Source: Pseudooceanicola nanhaiensis DSM 18065 (GTDB lineage Bacteria; Pseudomonadota; Alphaproteobacteria; Rhodobacterales; Rhodobacteraceae). From it: a stretch of DNA of 64,000 nt. Within the stretch, counting starts at the first letter, position 1, and each line of letters opens with the position of its first letter. Of this stretch, positions 43,308 through 52,449 are shown piece by piece. The notes under the pieces were generated by a model, which was not told the DNA's origin, made no database searches, and worked only from the letters and a program-made list of their open reading frames with translations. The stretch lies in the NCBI RefSeq assembly GCF_000688295.1, contig NZ_JHZF01000015.1:124001-188000 (forward strand). The letters are read 5' to 3'. Both the position numbers and the translations under genes were made by a program.

Positions 43308-44143
43308 CAGCCGTCCCTCCGCTGCGGGTCGAACCGGTCGCGCAGCCCGTCGGCGAGCAGGTTGATCCCGATCACCAGCGCGAAGAGCGCGAGCCCCGGC
43401 AGCAGCGCGCCCCAGGGCGCGGTGTAGACGGTGCCCTGCGCCTCCTGCAGCATCCGGCCCCACGAGGCGTTCGGCGGCGGCGCGCCGAGGCCGAGGTAGG
43501 AGAGCGACGCCTCGGCCATCACCGCCAGCCCGAACTGCAGGGCGAGGTTCACGCCGAGGAAGGGCGCGATGTTGGGCAGGACGTGCCAGAAGACGATGGA
43601 TCCCCAGCCGGTGCCCGAGACCCGGGCGGCGGTGATGTAATCCTTCGAGAGCACGCGCTTCGTCAGGATCCGCGTGATCCGGCCCACGATGGGCGAGAGG
43701 CCGATCCCGAGCGCGAGGATGGCGGTGCCGAGCGAGGCTTCCTCGCGCGCGGCGACCACCAGCATGGCGATCAGCAGCGTCGGAAAGGCGATCAGGATGT
43801 CGAAGACCGCCGCCAGCGCGTCGTCCGCGACCCGCGTGGCGAAGGCCGCGAGGACACCCGTGACGATGCCGATGACGCCGCCGATCAGCACCGCGCCGCA
43901 GCCCACCACCAGCGCGATCCGCGCGCCGATCATCAGCTGGGTGAAGAGGTCCCGCCCCAGCCGGTCGGTGCCGGCCCAATGCGCGGCGCTCGGCGGCTCC
44001 AGCCGTCCGCCGGCCATGTCCGACAGCGCGTAGGGTGTCCAGAAGAACGACACCACGCCGAAGAGCACGACGATGCCGACCAGCCCGTAGCCCAGCCAGT
44101 GGACCGGGTTCGACCGGGGGCGGGACCGCGTGACGGCACTCAT
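43307..44143 (-). CDS. Oligopeptide-type ABC transporter permease (DppC-like)
   Basis: A 278-residue inner-membrane permease with about six helices. It has the N-terminal segment typical of DppC (HWAGTDRLGRDLFTQLMIGARIAL) and the EAA-type loop near YITAARVSGTGWGSIVFWHVLPN that contacts the ATPases. The C-terminal SYLGLGAPPPNASWGRM is also a DppC hallmark. It overlaps the upstream permease stop by ATGA. Confidence 0.93.
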   Translation of the reverse strand: MSAVTRSRPRSNPVHWLGYGLVGIVVLFGVVSFFWTPYALSDMAGGRLEPPSAAHWAGTDRLGRDLFTQLMIGARIALVVGCGAVLIGGVIGIVTGVLAAFATRVADDALAAVFDILIAFPTLLIAMLVVAAREEASLGTAILALGIGLSPIVGRITRILTKRVLSKDYITAARVSGTGWGSIVFWHVLPNIAPFLGVNLALQFGLAVMAEASLSYLGLGAPPPNASWGRMLQEAQGTVYTAPWGALLPGLALFALVIGINLLADGLRDRFDPQRRDG

Positions 44144-45093
44144 CTCCGGGCCTCCCTGAGGCGCGGGTCGAGCAGACGTTGAAGGATGTCGGCCAGGAAG
44201 CCGGTGAGCAGGACCAGCAGGGTCGAGACGATCAGCACGCCCTGGATGTTCGGATAATCGCGCTGCTGGATGCCCAGAAGCAGCATCGAGCCCATGCCGG
44301 GCAGCGAGAAGACCTGTTCGACGACCACCGCGCCGAGGAACGTGGTCGAGAGCTCGATCCCCAGCACCGAGACGACGGGCACCGCGGCGTTGCGCAGCCC
44401 GTGCCGGGCAAGGGCGCCCCTGTGGCTTTCGCCAAGCGCCCGGGCGGTGCGGAGGAAGTCGCTGTTCAGCACCTCGAGCATCGAGGCGCGGACATAGCGC
44501 ATCAGCGAGGCGGACATCACGATGGCGATGGTGAGGACCGGCAGGATCATCGATTCCACCGCCTTGCCCGGGTCGGCATAGCCGCGGAGGGGGAAGCCGC
44601 CCGAGGGCAGCCAGCGCAGGTTCAGCGAGAATTCGTAGACCAGCAGGATACCCAGCCAGAACACCGGGACGGCGATGCCGATCTGCGAGACGACCGAGAG
44701 CGCCAGCCCCGCCCAGCTGTCGGCCCTGATCGCCGCGAGAATGCCGAGCGGCACCGCGATCAGCAGCGCCAGCGTGAAGGCGGCGAAGGTCAGCGGCAGG
44801 GTCACGGAGAGCCGGCGCGAGATCTCCTCGATCACCGGGGCGCGGGACACGAAGGACTGGCCGAGGTCGAATCGCGCGAGATCGCCGAGATAGGCGAGGA
44901 ACTGCACCCCGAGCGGCTGGTCGGATCCGATCTGCGCCTGCGCGGCGGCGATCTGCTCGGGCGTGGCGCCGACGCCGACGAGCGCGGCGGCCGGGTCGCC
45001 CGGAAGCAGGCGCAGCAGCACGAAGAGCACGATGGCCGCGACGACAAGAGAGAGCAGCAGGATCACGAGCCGCCGCAGGATGTATGCCAGCAT
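44140..45093 (-). CDS. Oligopeptide-type ABC transporter permease (DppB-like)
   Basis: A 317-residue inner-membrane permease. The start MLAYILRRLVILLLSL is the usual DppB beginning, and LRLLPGDPAAALVG follows. The loop YVRASMLEVLNSDFLRTARA is the ATPase-contact EAA motif. It pairs with the DppC-like protein encoded next. The gene begins 59 bases after the binding-protein stop. Confidence 0.93.
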   Translation of the reverse strand: MLAYILRRLVILLLSLVVAAIVLFVLLRLLPGDPAAALVGVGATPEQIAAAQAQIGSDQPLGVQFLAYLGDLARFDLGQSFVSRAPVIEEISRRLSVTLPLTFAAFTLALLIAVPLGILAAIRADSWAGLALSVVSQIGIAVPVFWLGILLVYEFSLNLRWLPSGGFPLRGYADPGKAVESMILPVLTIAIVMSASLMRYVRASMLEVLNSDFLRTARALGESHRGALARHGLRNAAVPVVSVLGIELSTTFLGAVVVEQVFSLPGMGSMLLLGIQQRDYPNIQGVLIVSTLLVLLTGFLADILQRLLDPRLREARR

Positions 45094-45152
45094 GGTATCC
45101 CGTTCCCTGAAGGGCCGGGGCGTGCGGCGACACGCGCGCCCCGGTCGGCCGA

Positions 45153-46658
45153 TCACTCGGCCTTCTTGATGTCCGAGACGAAGAACTGGGAGTTCAGACC
45201 GTTCAGCGGGTAGCCCGTCACGCTCGCGGTCGAGACCACGATCTGCGGGTAGAGGTAGAGCCACATCGACGCCGCGTCCTCGGCGATGATGCGGTTGGCC
45301 TCGGCCAGCATCTCGGTCTGTTCCTCCATCGACGAGACGTTCTCGGACTCGGCGATCAGGCGGGCGACCTCGGGGTTGTCGTAGCCCCAGTAGAAGTCGG
45401 GGTTGCCGTAGAAGACGATGTCGCGGTGGTTCACGTGCTCCTGCAGCGTGGCCTCGAAATCATGCGCCTTGTAGATCTTCGTGTACCATTCGTTCGCGGT
45501 GATGATGTTGATCTTCACCTCGACGCCGACCTTGGCCAGCTCGTTCTGCACGAATTGCGCCACCACGGGATGCGGGTCGTAATCCGGCGTGTCGAGCGTG
45601 AACGAGAAGCCGTCCGGATAGCCCGCTTCGGCGAGCTGGGCCTTGGCGGCTTCGGGGTCGTAGGCGTTCACGTCGGTCAGGTCCACGTACCACGGATCGG
45701 TCGGCGGCACGAAGGAGCCGATCAGCGTGCCGTAATCGCCCCAGATGGCGTTCAGGAGCTTCTCGTTGTCCACGGCCATGGCGAGCGCGCCGCGCACCTT
45801 GGGATCGTCGAAGGGTTCGATCCGGTCGTTGTAGGCCATCAGCTCCTTGGTGGTGGAGGCGCCCTCGGAGACGGTGAAGTCGTCGTTGTCGCTGAACATC
45901 GACAGCGCGTCCGGGCTCTGGACCGAGGTGATGATGTCCACGGCGCCGGTCAGCAGCGCGTTGTTCTGCGCGGTGGCGTCGGTGAAGTACTGGAACATCA
46001 CGCCGCCGTTCGACGGTTTCTCGCCCCAGTAGCCCTCGAACGGCACCATCGAGAGCGCGGAGCCGCGGCGCCATTCCTGCAGCGTGTAGGGGCCGGTGCC
46101 GTCCTCGGAGGACGAGATGTCCGTCGCCGCGTCGTTCACGATCCAGACGTAGGAGAGGTTGTAGGGCAGCGAGATCGACGGGGTCTTCAGCGTGACGACC
46201 ACGGTCTTGTCATCCGGCGTCTCGATGCTGTCGATCACCGCAAGGGTGCTCTTGCGCGACGAGGCCGAGTTCTCGGCCGTGACCCGTTCGATCGAGCTTT
46301 TCACGTCGGCCGCGGTCAGCGGGTCGCCGGAGTGGAAGGTCACGCCGTCCTGCAGCGTGAAGGTGTAGGTGAGGCCGTCGTCGCTGATCTCGTAATCGGC
46401 GGCCAGTTTCGGCTCCACGTCGCCGTCGTCGGTCAGCACGAAGAGGCCCTCGTAGACGTTGCCGTTGAAGGCCTCGTTGATGCCCTGGCCCGCTCCGGCG
46501 GTGTTGTCGAGGTTCTGCGGCTCGTAGAGCGAGCCGATGTTCACCACCGCTTCGGGATCGAACGCCTGCGCCTGCGCGGCGGCGCTCAGCGCGAGGGCCG
46601 AGGTGGCGGCAAGGGCGAGGGAGGCGAAGCTGCGCCGGGTCATGGGGAATCTGGTCAT
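45153..46658 (-). CDS. ABC transporter periplasmic substrate-binding protein, family 5
   Basis: A 501-residue exported solute-binding protein (SBP_bac_5) for peptides or similar compounds. The signal sequence MTRFPMTRRSFASLAL contains a twin Arg followed by a hydrophobic run and AQAQA, so either Tat or Sec export is possible. The mature part has LAADYEISDDGLTYTFTL and VTFHSGDPLTAADVKSSIER, the hallmark of the family. It is the first gene of the importer operon. The ligand cannot be named from sequence. Its acidic composition would suit a marine or saline habitat (inference). Confidence 0.93.
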   Translation of the reverse strand: MTRFPMTRRSFASLALAATSALALSAAAQAQAFDPEAVVNIGSLYEPQNLDNTAGAGQGINEAFNGNVYEGLFVLTDDGDVEPKLAADYEISDDGLTYTFTLQDGVTFHSGDPLTAADVKSSIERVTAENSASSRKSTLAVIDSIETPDDKTVVVTLKTPSISLPYNLSYVWIVNDAATDISSSEDGTGPYTLQEWRRGSALSMVPFEGYWGEKPSNGGVMFQYFTDATAQNNALLTGAVDIITSVQSPDALSMFSDNDDFTVSEGASTTKELMAYNDRIEPFDDPKVRGALAMAVDNEKLLNAIWGDYGTLIGSFVPPTDPWYVDLTDVNAYDPEAAKAQLAEAGYPDGFSFTLDTPDYDPHPVVAQFVQNELAKVGVEVKINIITANEWYTKIYKAHDFEATLQEHVNHRDIVFYGNPDFYWGYDNPEVARLIAESENVSSMEEQTEMLAEANRIIAEDAASMWLYLYPQIVVSTASVTGYPLNGLNSQFFVSDIKKAE

Positions 46659-46942
46659 GGGGGTATCCCTGTTCGTTTCTGGGTCCGCCGCGCCGCGCAT
46701 GGCTGCGGTGGCAGAGGGCCGTGGTGACTTGGGCGTTTCCCGCATCGACCGGCGGGCGTCGCGGGATCGCGGCGGGCACGGGGAAACTCGAAAAACCATC
46801 TACGGCCAAGGTTACTGTCATGTCCGCCCGGCCTCCGCAAGGTCGGGCAGGGGCGCCGGCACGGGCGCCCGGGCCGAGCATAGCACGGGGCCGGGCGGGC
46901 ACGCAGCCGCCTTGGGCAGGCCCCGGGCGGAGCCGCCGTGCG

Positions 46943-48043
46943 CTACTGGAGCTTTGCCTGGATCCGGCTGAGCGCGTGCGACAGCCGCGTGCTCTCATGG
47001 CTCGAGCCGAATTCCTCCGGATAGATCTCATGGCCGTCGGCCACGTCGTCCGAGATGTCGGCCAGCCGCGAGATCGGCGTCAGGAAGTGCCGGTTGAAGA
47101 TCAGCACGAAGACCGCCAGCAGGGCGAAGAGCGCGATCAGGCTGCTCAGGACCGCGATGGAAAGCGACCGGGCCGCCGACCCGGGGGCGAGCGCCGGGAG
47201 GCGCACGACGACCGACCAGTTCATCGGAGGCATCTGGGTCGCGGTCATGTTCGGAATGATGGCGTAGACCTCGTCGCGATCGTCCGCGCCGCTCAGCACC
47301 TCGGTATGCGGCCGGTTCAGCTGGAACGACCGGATGGCCTCGGGCGCCAGCTCGGGCGCGCCCTCGGCGCGGCGTTCGGCGATCACCTTGCCTTCGCGGT
47401 CGAGGATGAAGGCGTCGAGCTCCAGCTCCTCGGCCGCCATCTTGAGGTAGGTGTCGACCCAGGGCATGCGCAGGCTGTAGACGAAGACGCCGACCGACTG
47501 GCCGACCGCATTCGTCACCGGGGTGGAGAGGTTCACCAGCGCCTCGTCGTCGCTGTCCGAGCCGGCCCGTCTCTCGGGCGAGAGGTAGACGCTGCCGACC
47601 GAACCGCCGTTCAGCCCCTCGCGGAACCAGCGCCGCGTGCCGACGTCCTCGCCTTCGCGGGTGCCCTGCGCCCCGGCGCGGATGGTGCCGCCGCGGTCCG
47701 CGAACCCGGCCCAGGCGATCCGCCCGCCGGCGCGCAGCACGGCATTGGCATAGCCGCGGATCGATTCGAGGTCGCCGGGGTCCGCATTGCCTGCCACGGC
47801 AACCAGACTGTCCCATTCCCGTTCGATGGCGCGGCCGAGCGCGACCTCGAGCGCACGGGCGCCCCGCATCGCGTTGTCGGTCTGGACCTCGCTCTGGAAG
47901 GCGCGGCCGTAGCGCGTGATGGGTCCGAGGATCACCAGAGCGGCGATCAGTCCGAAGATGAGCGAGGAGGCGATGAAGGCGGTGCCCAGATGAGGCGCGC
48001 GGACGCGCTGTCCGGGTCTGTTCTGGTCGTATGAGGGTGACAC
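46943..48043 (-). CDS. Membrane sensor with Cache-like domain and no output domain
   Basis: A 366-residue protein. Membrane segment 1 is at about residues 20-42 and segment 2 at about 295-317. Between them is a periplasmic double-Cache-like domain (TRRWFREGLNGGSVGSVYLSP is typical). After the second segment there is a HAMP-like helix (NRHFLTPISRLADISDDVADGHE) and a short tail, then a stop. No kinase, GGDEF, EAL or methyl-accepting domain follows. The start is GTG with only a weak AAGAG upstream. It is divergent from the beta-glucan locus, 106 bases away, so it may sense a ligand for that locus by acting on a separate output protein (inference). Confidence 0.8.
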   Translation of the reverse strand: MSPSYDQNRPGQRVRAPHLGTAFIASSLIFGLIAALVILGPITRYGRAFQSEVQTDNAMRGARALEVALGRAIEREWDSLVAVAGNADPGDLESIRGYANAVLRAGGRIAWAGFADRGGTIRAGAQGTREGEDVGTRRWFREGLNGGSVGSVYLSPERRAGSDSDDEALVNLSTPVTNAVGQSVGVFVYSLRMPWVDTYLKMAAEELELDAFILDREGKVIAERRAEGAPELAPEAIRSFQLNRPHTEVLSGADDRDEVYAIIPNMTATQMPPMNWSVVVRLPALAPGSAARSLSIAVLSSLIALFALLAVFVLIFNRHFLTPISRLADISDDVADGHEIYPEEFGSSHESTRLSHALSRIQAKLQ

Positions 48044-48149
48044 GTTGGATGCTCTTGTTATTGTTCGATGCCTGAGTGACCTTGGTGCCCCGCACCTGTC
48101 ATACGGGTTTGAGTGCCAAAGTTGAGACTATTTCGCAACCGGACCGGCG

Positions 48150-49187
48150 ATGAGCGGTAACAGGCCGATCGGACGCCGAGGCCTTCTGGGCACAATGGCC
48201 GCCGCGGGCGTGGCGGGTTTCGTCCCGGGCCGGCCTGCGCGCGCGCAGCAGGCCGGGGCCTGGGAGGCGTGGAAGGCCCGGTTCCTTGCGCCAGACGGAC
48301 GGGTGATCGACCAGCTTCAGGACGGCGCCAGCCATTCCGAGGGCCAGGGCTACGGCATGCTGCTCGCGCAGGCCTTCGGCGACCGGTCGGCCTTTGCGGC
48401 GATGGACGGCTGGGCCGCGCGGGTGCTCGACATCCGGGGCGACGGGCTGATGGCCTGGCGGTGGCAGCCGGGCGCAACGCCCGCCGTCGCGGACCGGGCG
48501 ACCGCGACGGACGGCGATCTCTTCCGCGCATGGGCTTTGCTGAGGGCCGAGCGCCAGTCGGGCTGGGCGGAAGCCGCGGGCCGGGCGGGCCGGATTGCCG
48601 ATGCGCTCGCCGCGCGTTGCCTCGCCCCGGACCCGCGTGCCCCCGCGGAGCCGCTGCTCGCCCCCGCCGCAGAAAGCCCGCGCGGTTCGCAGGGGGTCCT
48701 GTTCAATCCGTCCTATGTCATGTCCCGTGCCCTGCGCGAGCTCGGCGCGGCTTTCGACAGCCCCGCGCTGATCCGGGCGGCCGACCACGGCGAGACCGTG
48801 CTGCGCGAACTGACCGAGGGCGGGCTGGTCCCGGACTGGACGCTGGTGACGCCGGCGGGTTTCCGGGCCGCGGAGGGGTATTCGACGCACCACGGCTACG
48901 ACGCCCTGCGGGTGGCGCTCTACCTCGTCTGGTCCGGGCGGCGGGACCATCCGGCGGTCGCGGCGCGGGCGCAGCTTCCGGCGGCCGAGGGCGGCGTGCC
49001 GACCGTCGTGCAGCGCGACGGCACGGTTCTCACCCGCAGCTCGTATCCCGGCTATGCCGCCCTGAATGCGCTCGTGACCTGCCGCCCGCAGCCGTCGACC
49101 CCGTCCGAGGAGCCATACTATCCCGCGACGCTGGGGCTGATGGCCGAGATCGCCGCGCGGGAAGGTGATTCCTGCCCACATGGTTAG
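48150..49187 (+). CDS. Glycoside hydrolase family 8 (endoglucanase-like, BcsZ type)
   Basis: A 345-residue exported hydrolase. A twin-Arg signal (IGRRGLLGTMAAAGVAGFV, ending PARA) points to Tat export. The acid Glu is in ASHSEGQGYGMLLA and the conserved Asp in TATDGDLFRAWAL, as in family 8 endoglucanases. BcsZ-type enzymes trim nascent beta-1,4-linked glucan in the periplasm. It is the first gene of a locus with an HlyD-like protein and a GT2 synthase, so the substrate is probably the polymer made by that synthase. Confidence 0.88.
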   Translation: MSGNRPIGRRGLLGTMAAAGVAGFVPGRPARAQQAGAWEAWKARFLAPDGRVIDQLQDGASHSEGQGYGMLLAQAFGDRSAFAAMDGWAARVLDIRGDGLMAWRWQPGATPAVADRATATDGDLFRAWALLRAERQSGWAEAAGRAGRIADALAARCLAPDPRAPAEPLLAPAAESPRGSQGVLFNPSYVMSRALRELGAAFDSPALIRAADHGETVLRELTEGGLVPDWTLVTPAGFRAAEGYSTHHGYDALRVALYLVWSGRRDHPAVAARAQLPAAEGGVPTVVQRDGTVLTRSSYPGYAALNALVTCRPQPSTPSEEPYYPATLGLMAEIAAREGDSCPHG

Positions 49188-49294
49188 CGAAACTTCGCCA
49201 TTGCGCGTTTCGTGTCTTGCCTGCCTCAAGATCGTCAAAGATCTGGGGCAGGCGTTAACGATAACGCGGTCCTGTTCGGCAAAAGGGGAATAGT

Positions 49295-50449
49295 TTGCGG
49301 TACTTCCGTCTTGTCATCGGCGCGCTCGTCCTGGTCGGCGCACTCTACCTGATCACGGCCGAGCAGATGGCGGGTGCCAGCAGCGACGCGGTGATCAACG
49401 CCCCCGTCATCGCGCTCAGATCGCCGGTCGCCGGCACTGTCGATCTCGAGCCGCTGGCGCTCGGCGCCGTGGTGCGGCGGGGACAGACCGTCGCCACCGT
49501 CGACGATCCGCAGGCCGACCGGGTGCGCATGAACGACCTGCTGCTCGAGCGCGATCTGGCGCTGGCCGAGGTGAACCGGCTGACCGCGCTGCGCGACGGG
49601 ATGGAAGTCCGGCAGCAGGCCCTGGCCGAGCAGACCGAGCGCTACCACGTCTTCCGGCGGCGGGAACTGGGCGTCGCGCCCGCGGCCTCCGGGTCGGGGG
49701 CGGCCGGACTCTTCGATCCCCGCAAGCTCGAGGACGACACGGCCGGGAGCGCGGCGGAGACGGTGTCGGACGAGGCGGCGGAGGCCCCGGCGGAGGACGC
49801 GCCGCTGGAGGCAGGCGCCTCGGCGCGCGATATCCGGCAGGTGGCGGCGGGCGAGGATGTCTTCCTCGACGGGTCGGCCAGCCCGGTCTGGAACCACGAC
49901 CTCCGCCTCTTCGATGCGGAATTCCGGCTGACGGAACTGTCGGCCGATCTGAAAGCCGCCAGCGCGCGCCTCTCGGCCTATACGAACCGGCTGGAGCGCG
50001 AGCGCCTGCGGGTCAACGCGCTCTCCGGTGCCAGCCTCGTCGCGCCCTTCGACGGCATCGTCTGGGAGAGGATGGCGGCGGACGGCGTGACCGTCCAGCG
50101 CGGCGACCCCGTGATCCGTCTGGCGAATTGCGACGATGTGATCGTGACCCTCTCGGTCACCGAACAGGTCTACAACACGCTGGAAACCGGCGATCCGGCG
50201 ACCTTCCGTATCTCGGGGACGGACGAGGTGATGAGGGCGCAGATCGCCCGCCTCGCCGGGGCCGGCGCCGCGACGGTCTACCGGGAGCTGGCCGTGGCGC
50301 CCAGCGAGCGGCATCTCGAACGCTACGACGTGTCGCTGATCGTGCCCGAGCTGGCCTCGGGCGGGGCTCACGGGTGCCAGATCGGACGGACCGGCCGGGC
50401 CTTCTTCGACGACCGCCCGCTCGATTTCCTCCGCGGGCTCTGGGACTGA
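49295..50449 (+). CDS. HlyD-like membrane fusion protein of a glucan synthesis locus
   Basis: A 384-residue protein with one N-terminal membrane anchor (VIGALVLVGALYLI). A split lipoyl-like domain (RSPVAGTVDLEPLALGAVV, later ASLVAPFDGIVWERMAADG) frames a coiled-coil and an acidic, Ala-rich insertion around residues 145-185. The start is TTG with AGGGGA five or six bases upstream; no ATG fits. The pairing of an HlyD-like protein with a GT2 synthase resembles BgsB-BgsA, which make mixed-linkage beta-glucan in Sinorhizobium meliloti, and Alg44 of alginate synthesis. It probably links the synthase to export. Confidence 0.82.
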   Translation: MRYFRLVIGALVLVGALYLITAEQMAGASSDAVINAPVIALRSPVAGTVDLEPLALGAVVRRGQTVATVDDPQADRVRMNDLLLERDLALAEVNRLTALRDGMEVRQQALAEQTERYHVFRRRELGVAPAASGSGAAGLFDPRKLEDDTAGSAAETVSDEAAEAPAEDAPLEAGASARDIRQVAAGEDVFLDGSASPVWNHDLRLFDAEFRLTELSADLKAASARLSAYTNRLERERLRVNALSGASLVAPFDGIVWERMAADGVTVQRGDPVIRLANCDDVIVTLSVTEQVYNTLETGDPATFRISGTDEVMRAQIARLAGAGAATVYRELAVAPSERHLERYDVSLIVPELASGGAHGCQIGRTGRAFFDDRPLDFLRGLWD

Positions 50450-50450
50450 G

Positions 50451-52430
50451 ATGCTCCCGTTCCACCTCAGCGAGACCGGGTCGAGCCTGCTGCACCTGCT
50501 GCCGGTCCTCGGCGCGGCGCTGATCCTTCCGGGCATAATCGACCGGACCAGCACCTGGGAACGCATCTGCCTCTTCGCGGTCGCGATCGTCCTCGCGGTG
50601 CGCTACATCTGGTGGCGGGGCACCGAGACGCTGGCGCCCGTCGGCCTGACGCCCGACTTCGTGGCGAGCTCTGCGCTCTTCGGGCTCGAATTCATCACGA
50701 CGCTGGGCACCTTCAGCGCCTTCATCATCATGATGCGCTACCGCGACCGGTCCGACGAGGCCTCGCTGAACTACGGATGGTGGGGACCGGGCCGCGACAT
50801 GCGCGTCGCGCTGCTGATCGCCACCTACAACGAAGAGCTCGAGGTCCTCGAACGCACGATCATCGGTGCCAAGGCCCTGCGGCACGTCAACAAGGAGATC
50901 ATCGTCCTCGACGATGGCCGGCGCGACTGGCTGCGTGACTTCTGCGCCGAGCAGGAGGTCACCTACCTGCGCCGCTCCGACAACCGCGACGCCAAGGCCG
51001 GCAACATCAACAACGCGCTCAAGGTGCTGTCGGAAAGGGACGAGGTGCCGGATTTCGTCGCCGTGCTGGACGCCGATTTCGTGGCGCACCGCGGCTTCAT
51101 CTCGCGCACGCTGGCGCTGTTCCACGACCCTCAGGTCGGACTCGTGCAGACGCCGCAGCACTTCTTCAACGCGGACCCCATCCAGCACAACCTCGGGATC
51201 AGCCGGACCTATCCGGACGAACAGCGCTTCTTCTTCGACCACCTCCAGCCCTCGCGCGACGCCTAGGGCATCGCCTTCTGCTGCGGCACCTCGTCGATGA
51301 TCCGGTTCCGGGCCCTGATGTCCATCGGAGGCTTTCCGACGGAAAGCGTGACCGAGGACTTCATGCTGACGCTGACCCTGCAGAACCGCGGCTGGAAGAC
51401 GGTCTACCTGAACGAGCCGCTGACCGAGGGCCTGGCCCCCGAAGGGCTGAAGGAATACATCACCCAGCGAGCGCGCTGGTGCCTCGGGCTGATGCAGATC
51501 GCCCGCAGCAGCCTCGGGCCGCTGAAGCTGAACAACCTGCGGCTGCGCGACCGGTGGAGCGTGATCGATTCGGTGATGTACTGGCTGACGACCTTCGCCT
51601 TCCGGCTGGCCACGATCGTGTTTCCGCTGCTTTACTGGTACTTCAACATAACGGTGGTGGATGCGCGTCTGCCCGACGTGATCTCGTATTTCGGAGTGTT
51701 CTATCTCTGGACGCTTCTCGTCCAGAACATGCTCTCCCGCGGCACCATCGTGCCCATCCTGCACGACGTGAGCCAGCTGATCGGCGCCTGGCCGATCGCC
51801 CGCGCCGCGGTCGTCGGGCTGGTCCGGCCGCACGGCCATCCGTTCAGCGTGACCGCCAAGGGCGGCGACCGGGGCCGGATCATCGTGCAATGGCGCATGC
51901 TCGGCTTCTTTCTGGCGCTGCTGGCGCTGACGATCGGAGGGCTGATGCTGGGCATCGTCTCGGACCGCTTCGCCTTCTACGACGCGGGCTCGGGCAAGGG
52001 GGTGATCCTGTTCTGGACGTTCTACAACCTCTTCGTCCTTGCGGTCTGTGCCATCGCCTGCGTGGAGCTGCCGCGCCGCGAGCGTCACGTCGCCGACAGC
52101 CCCGAGCGCCTGGCCTTCGTGACCGAGGCGGGCAGCCGCCGGCTCTGGCTGACCAGCCTGACGATGGACACCGCCCGGCTGCGCGGCCACACCTATCCGA
52201 TCGGGACGGAAGGGCATGTGAGCCTGAAAGAGGTGGGCGATGTGCTTGCCGTCGTCACGGCCGAGACGGAAGACGGCGCGCGCCTGCGCCTTCTGCCGAC
52301 GCCCGACCAGCGCACCGCGCTGATGCTGCGCCTCCATGCCACCGACAACACGCCCGGCATCGTGAACGTGCGCCTCTCGGCGCTGGTCTCGGACGTGGCC
52401 CGGCGCTTTTCCTTCAACAGCCGCACCTGA
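50451..52430 (+). pseudogene. GT2 beta-glucan (cellulose-like) synthase interrupted by an in-frame amber codon
   Basis: The frame would encode 659 residues of a processive family 2 glycosyltransferase, but codon 272 is TAG (51264-51266). The coding sense continues unchanged after it (DA, stop, GIAFCCGTSS). Motifs on the first side: LLIATYNEE, VLDDGRRDW, AVLDADFVAH (DxD). On the second side: TEDFMLTLTLQNRGW (catalytic Asp) and QRARWCLGLMQI, then several membrane helices. Relatives have Trp at this point, so one G-to-A change explains the stop. A first product of 271 residues lacks the catalytic Asp. A restart at ATG 51297 would give 377 residues. The C-terminal soluble part has no clear PilZ domain. 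It could be an inactive gene, a suppressed stop, or a base error. Confidence 0.88.
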
Positions 52431-52449
52431 ACCCGAACGAGGATCCACG

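Noticed and set aside
52060-52430. PilZ domain at the C-terminus of the glucan synthase
   Set aside because: There is a basic RRER stretch but not the full RRxxR and D/NxSxxG signature, so c-di-GMP binding by PilZ is not supported from sequence alone.
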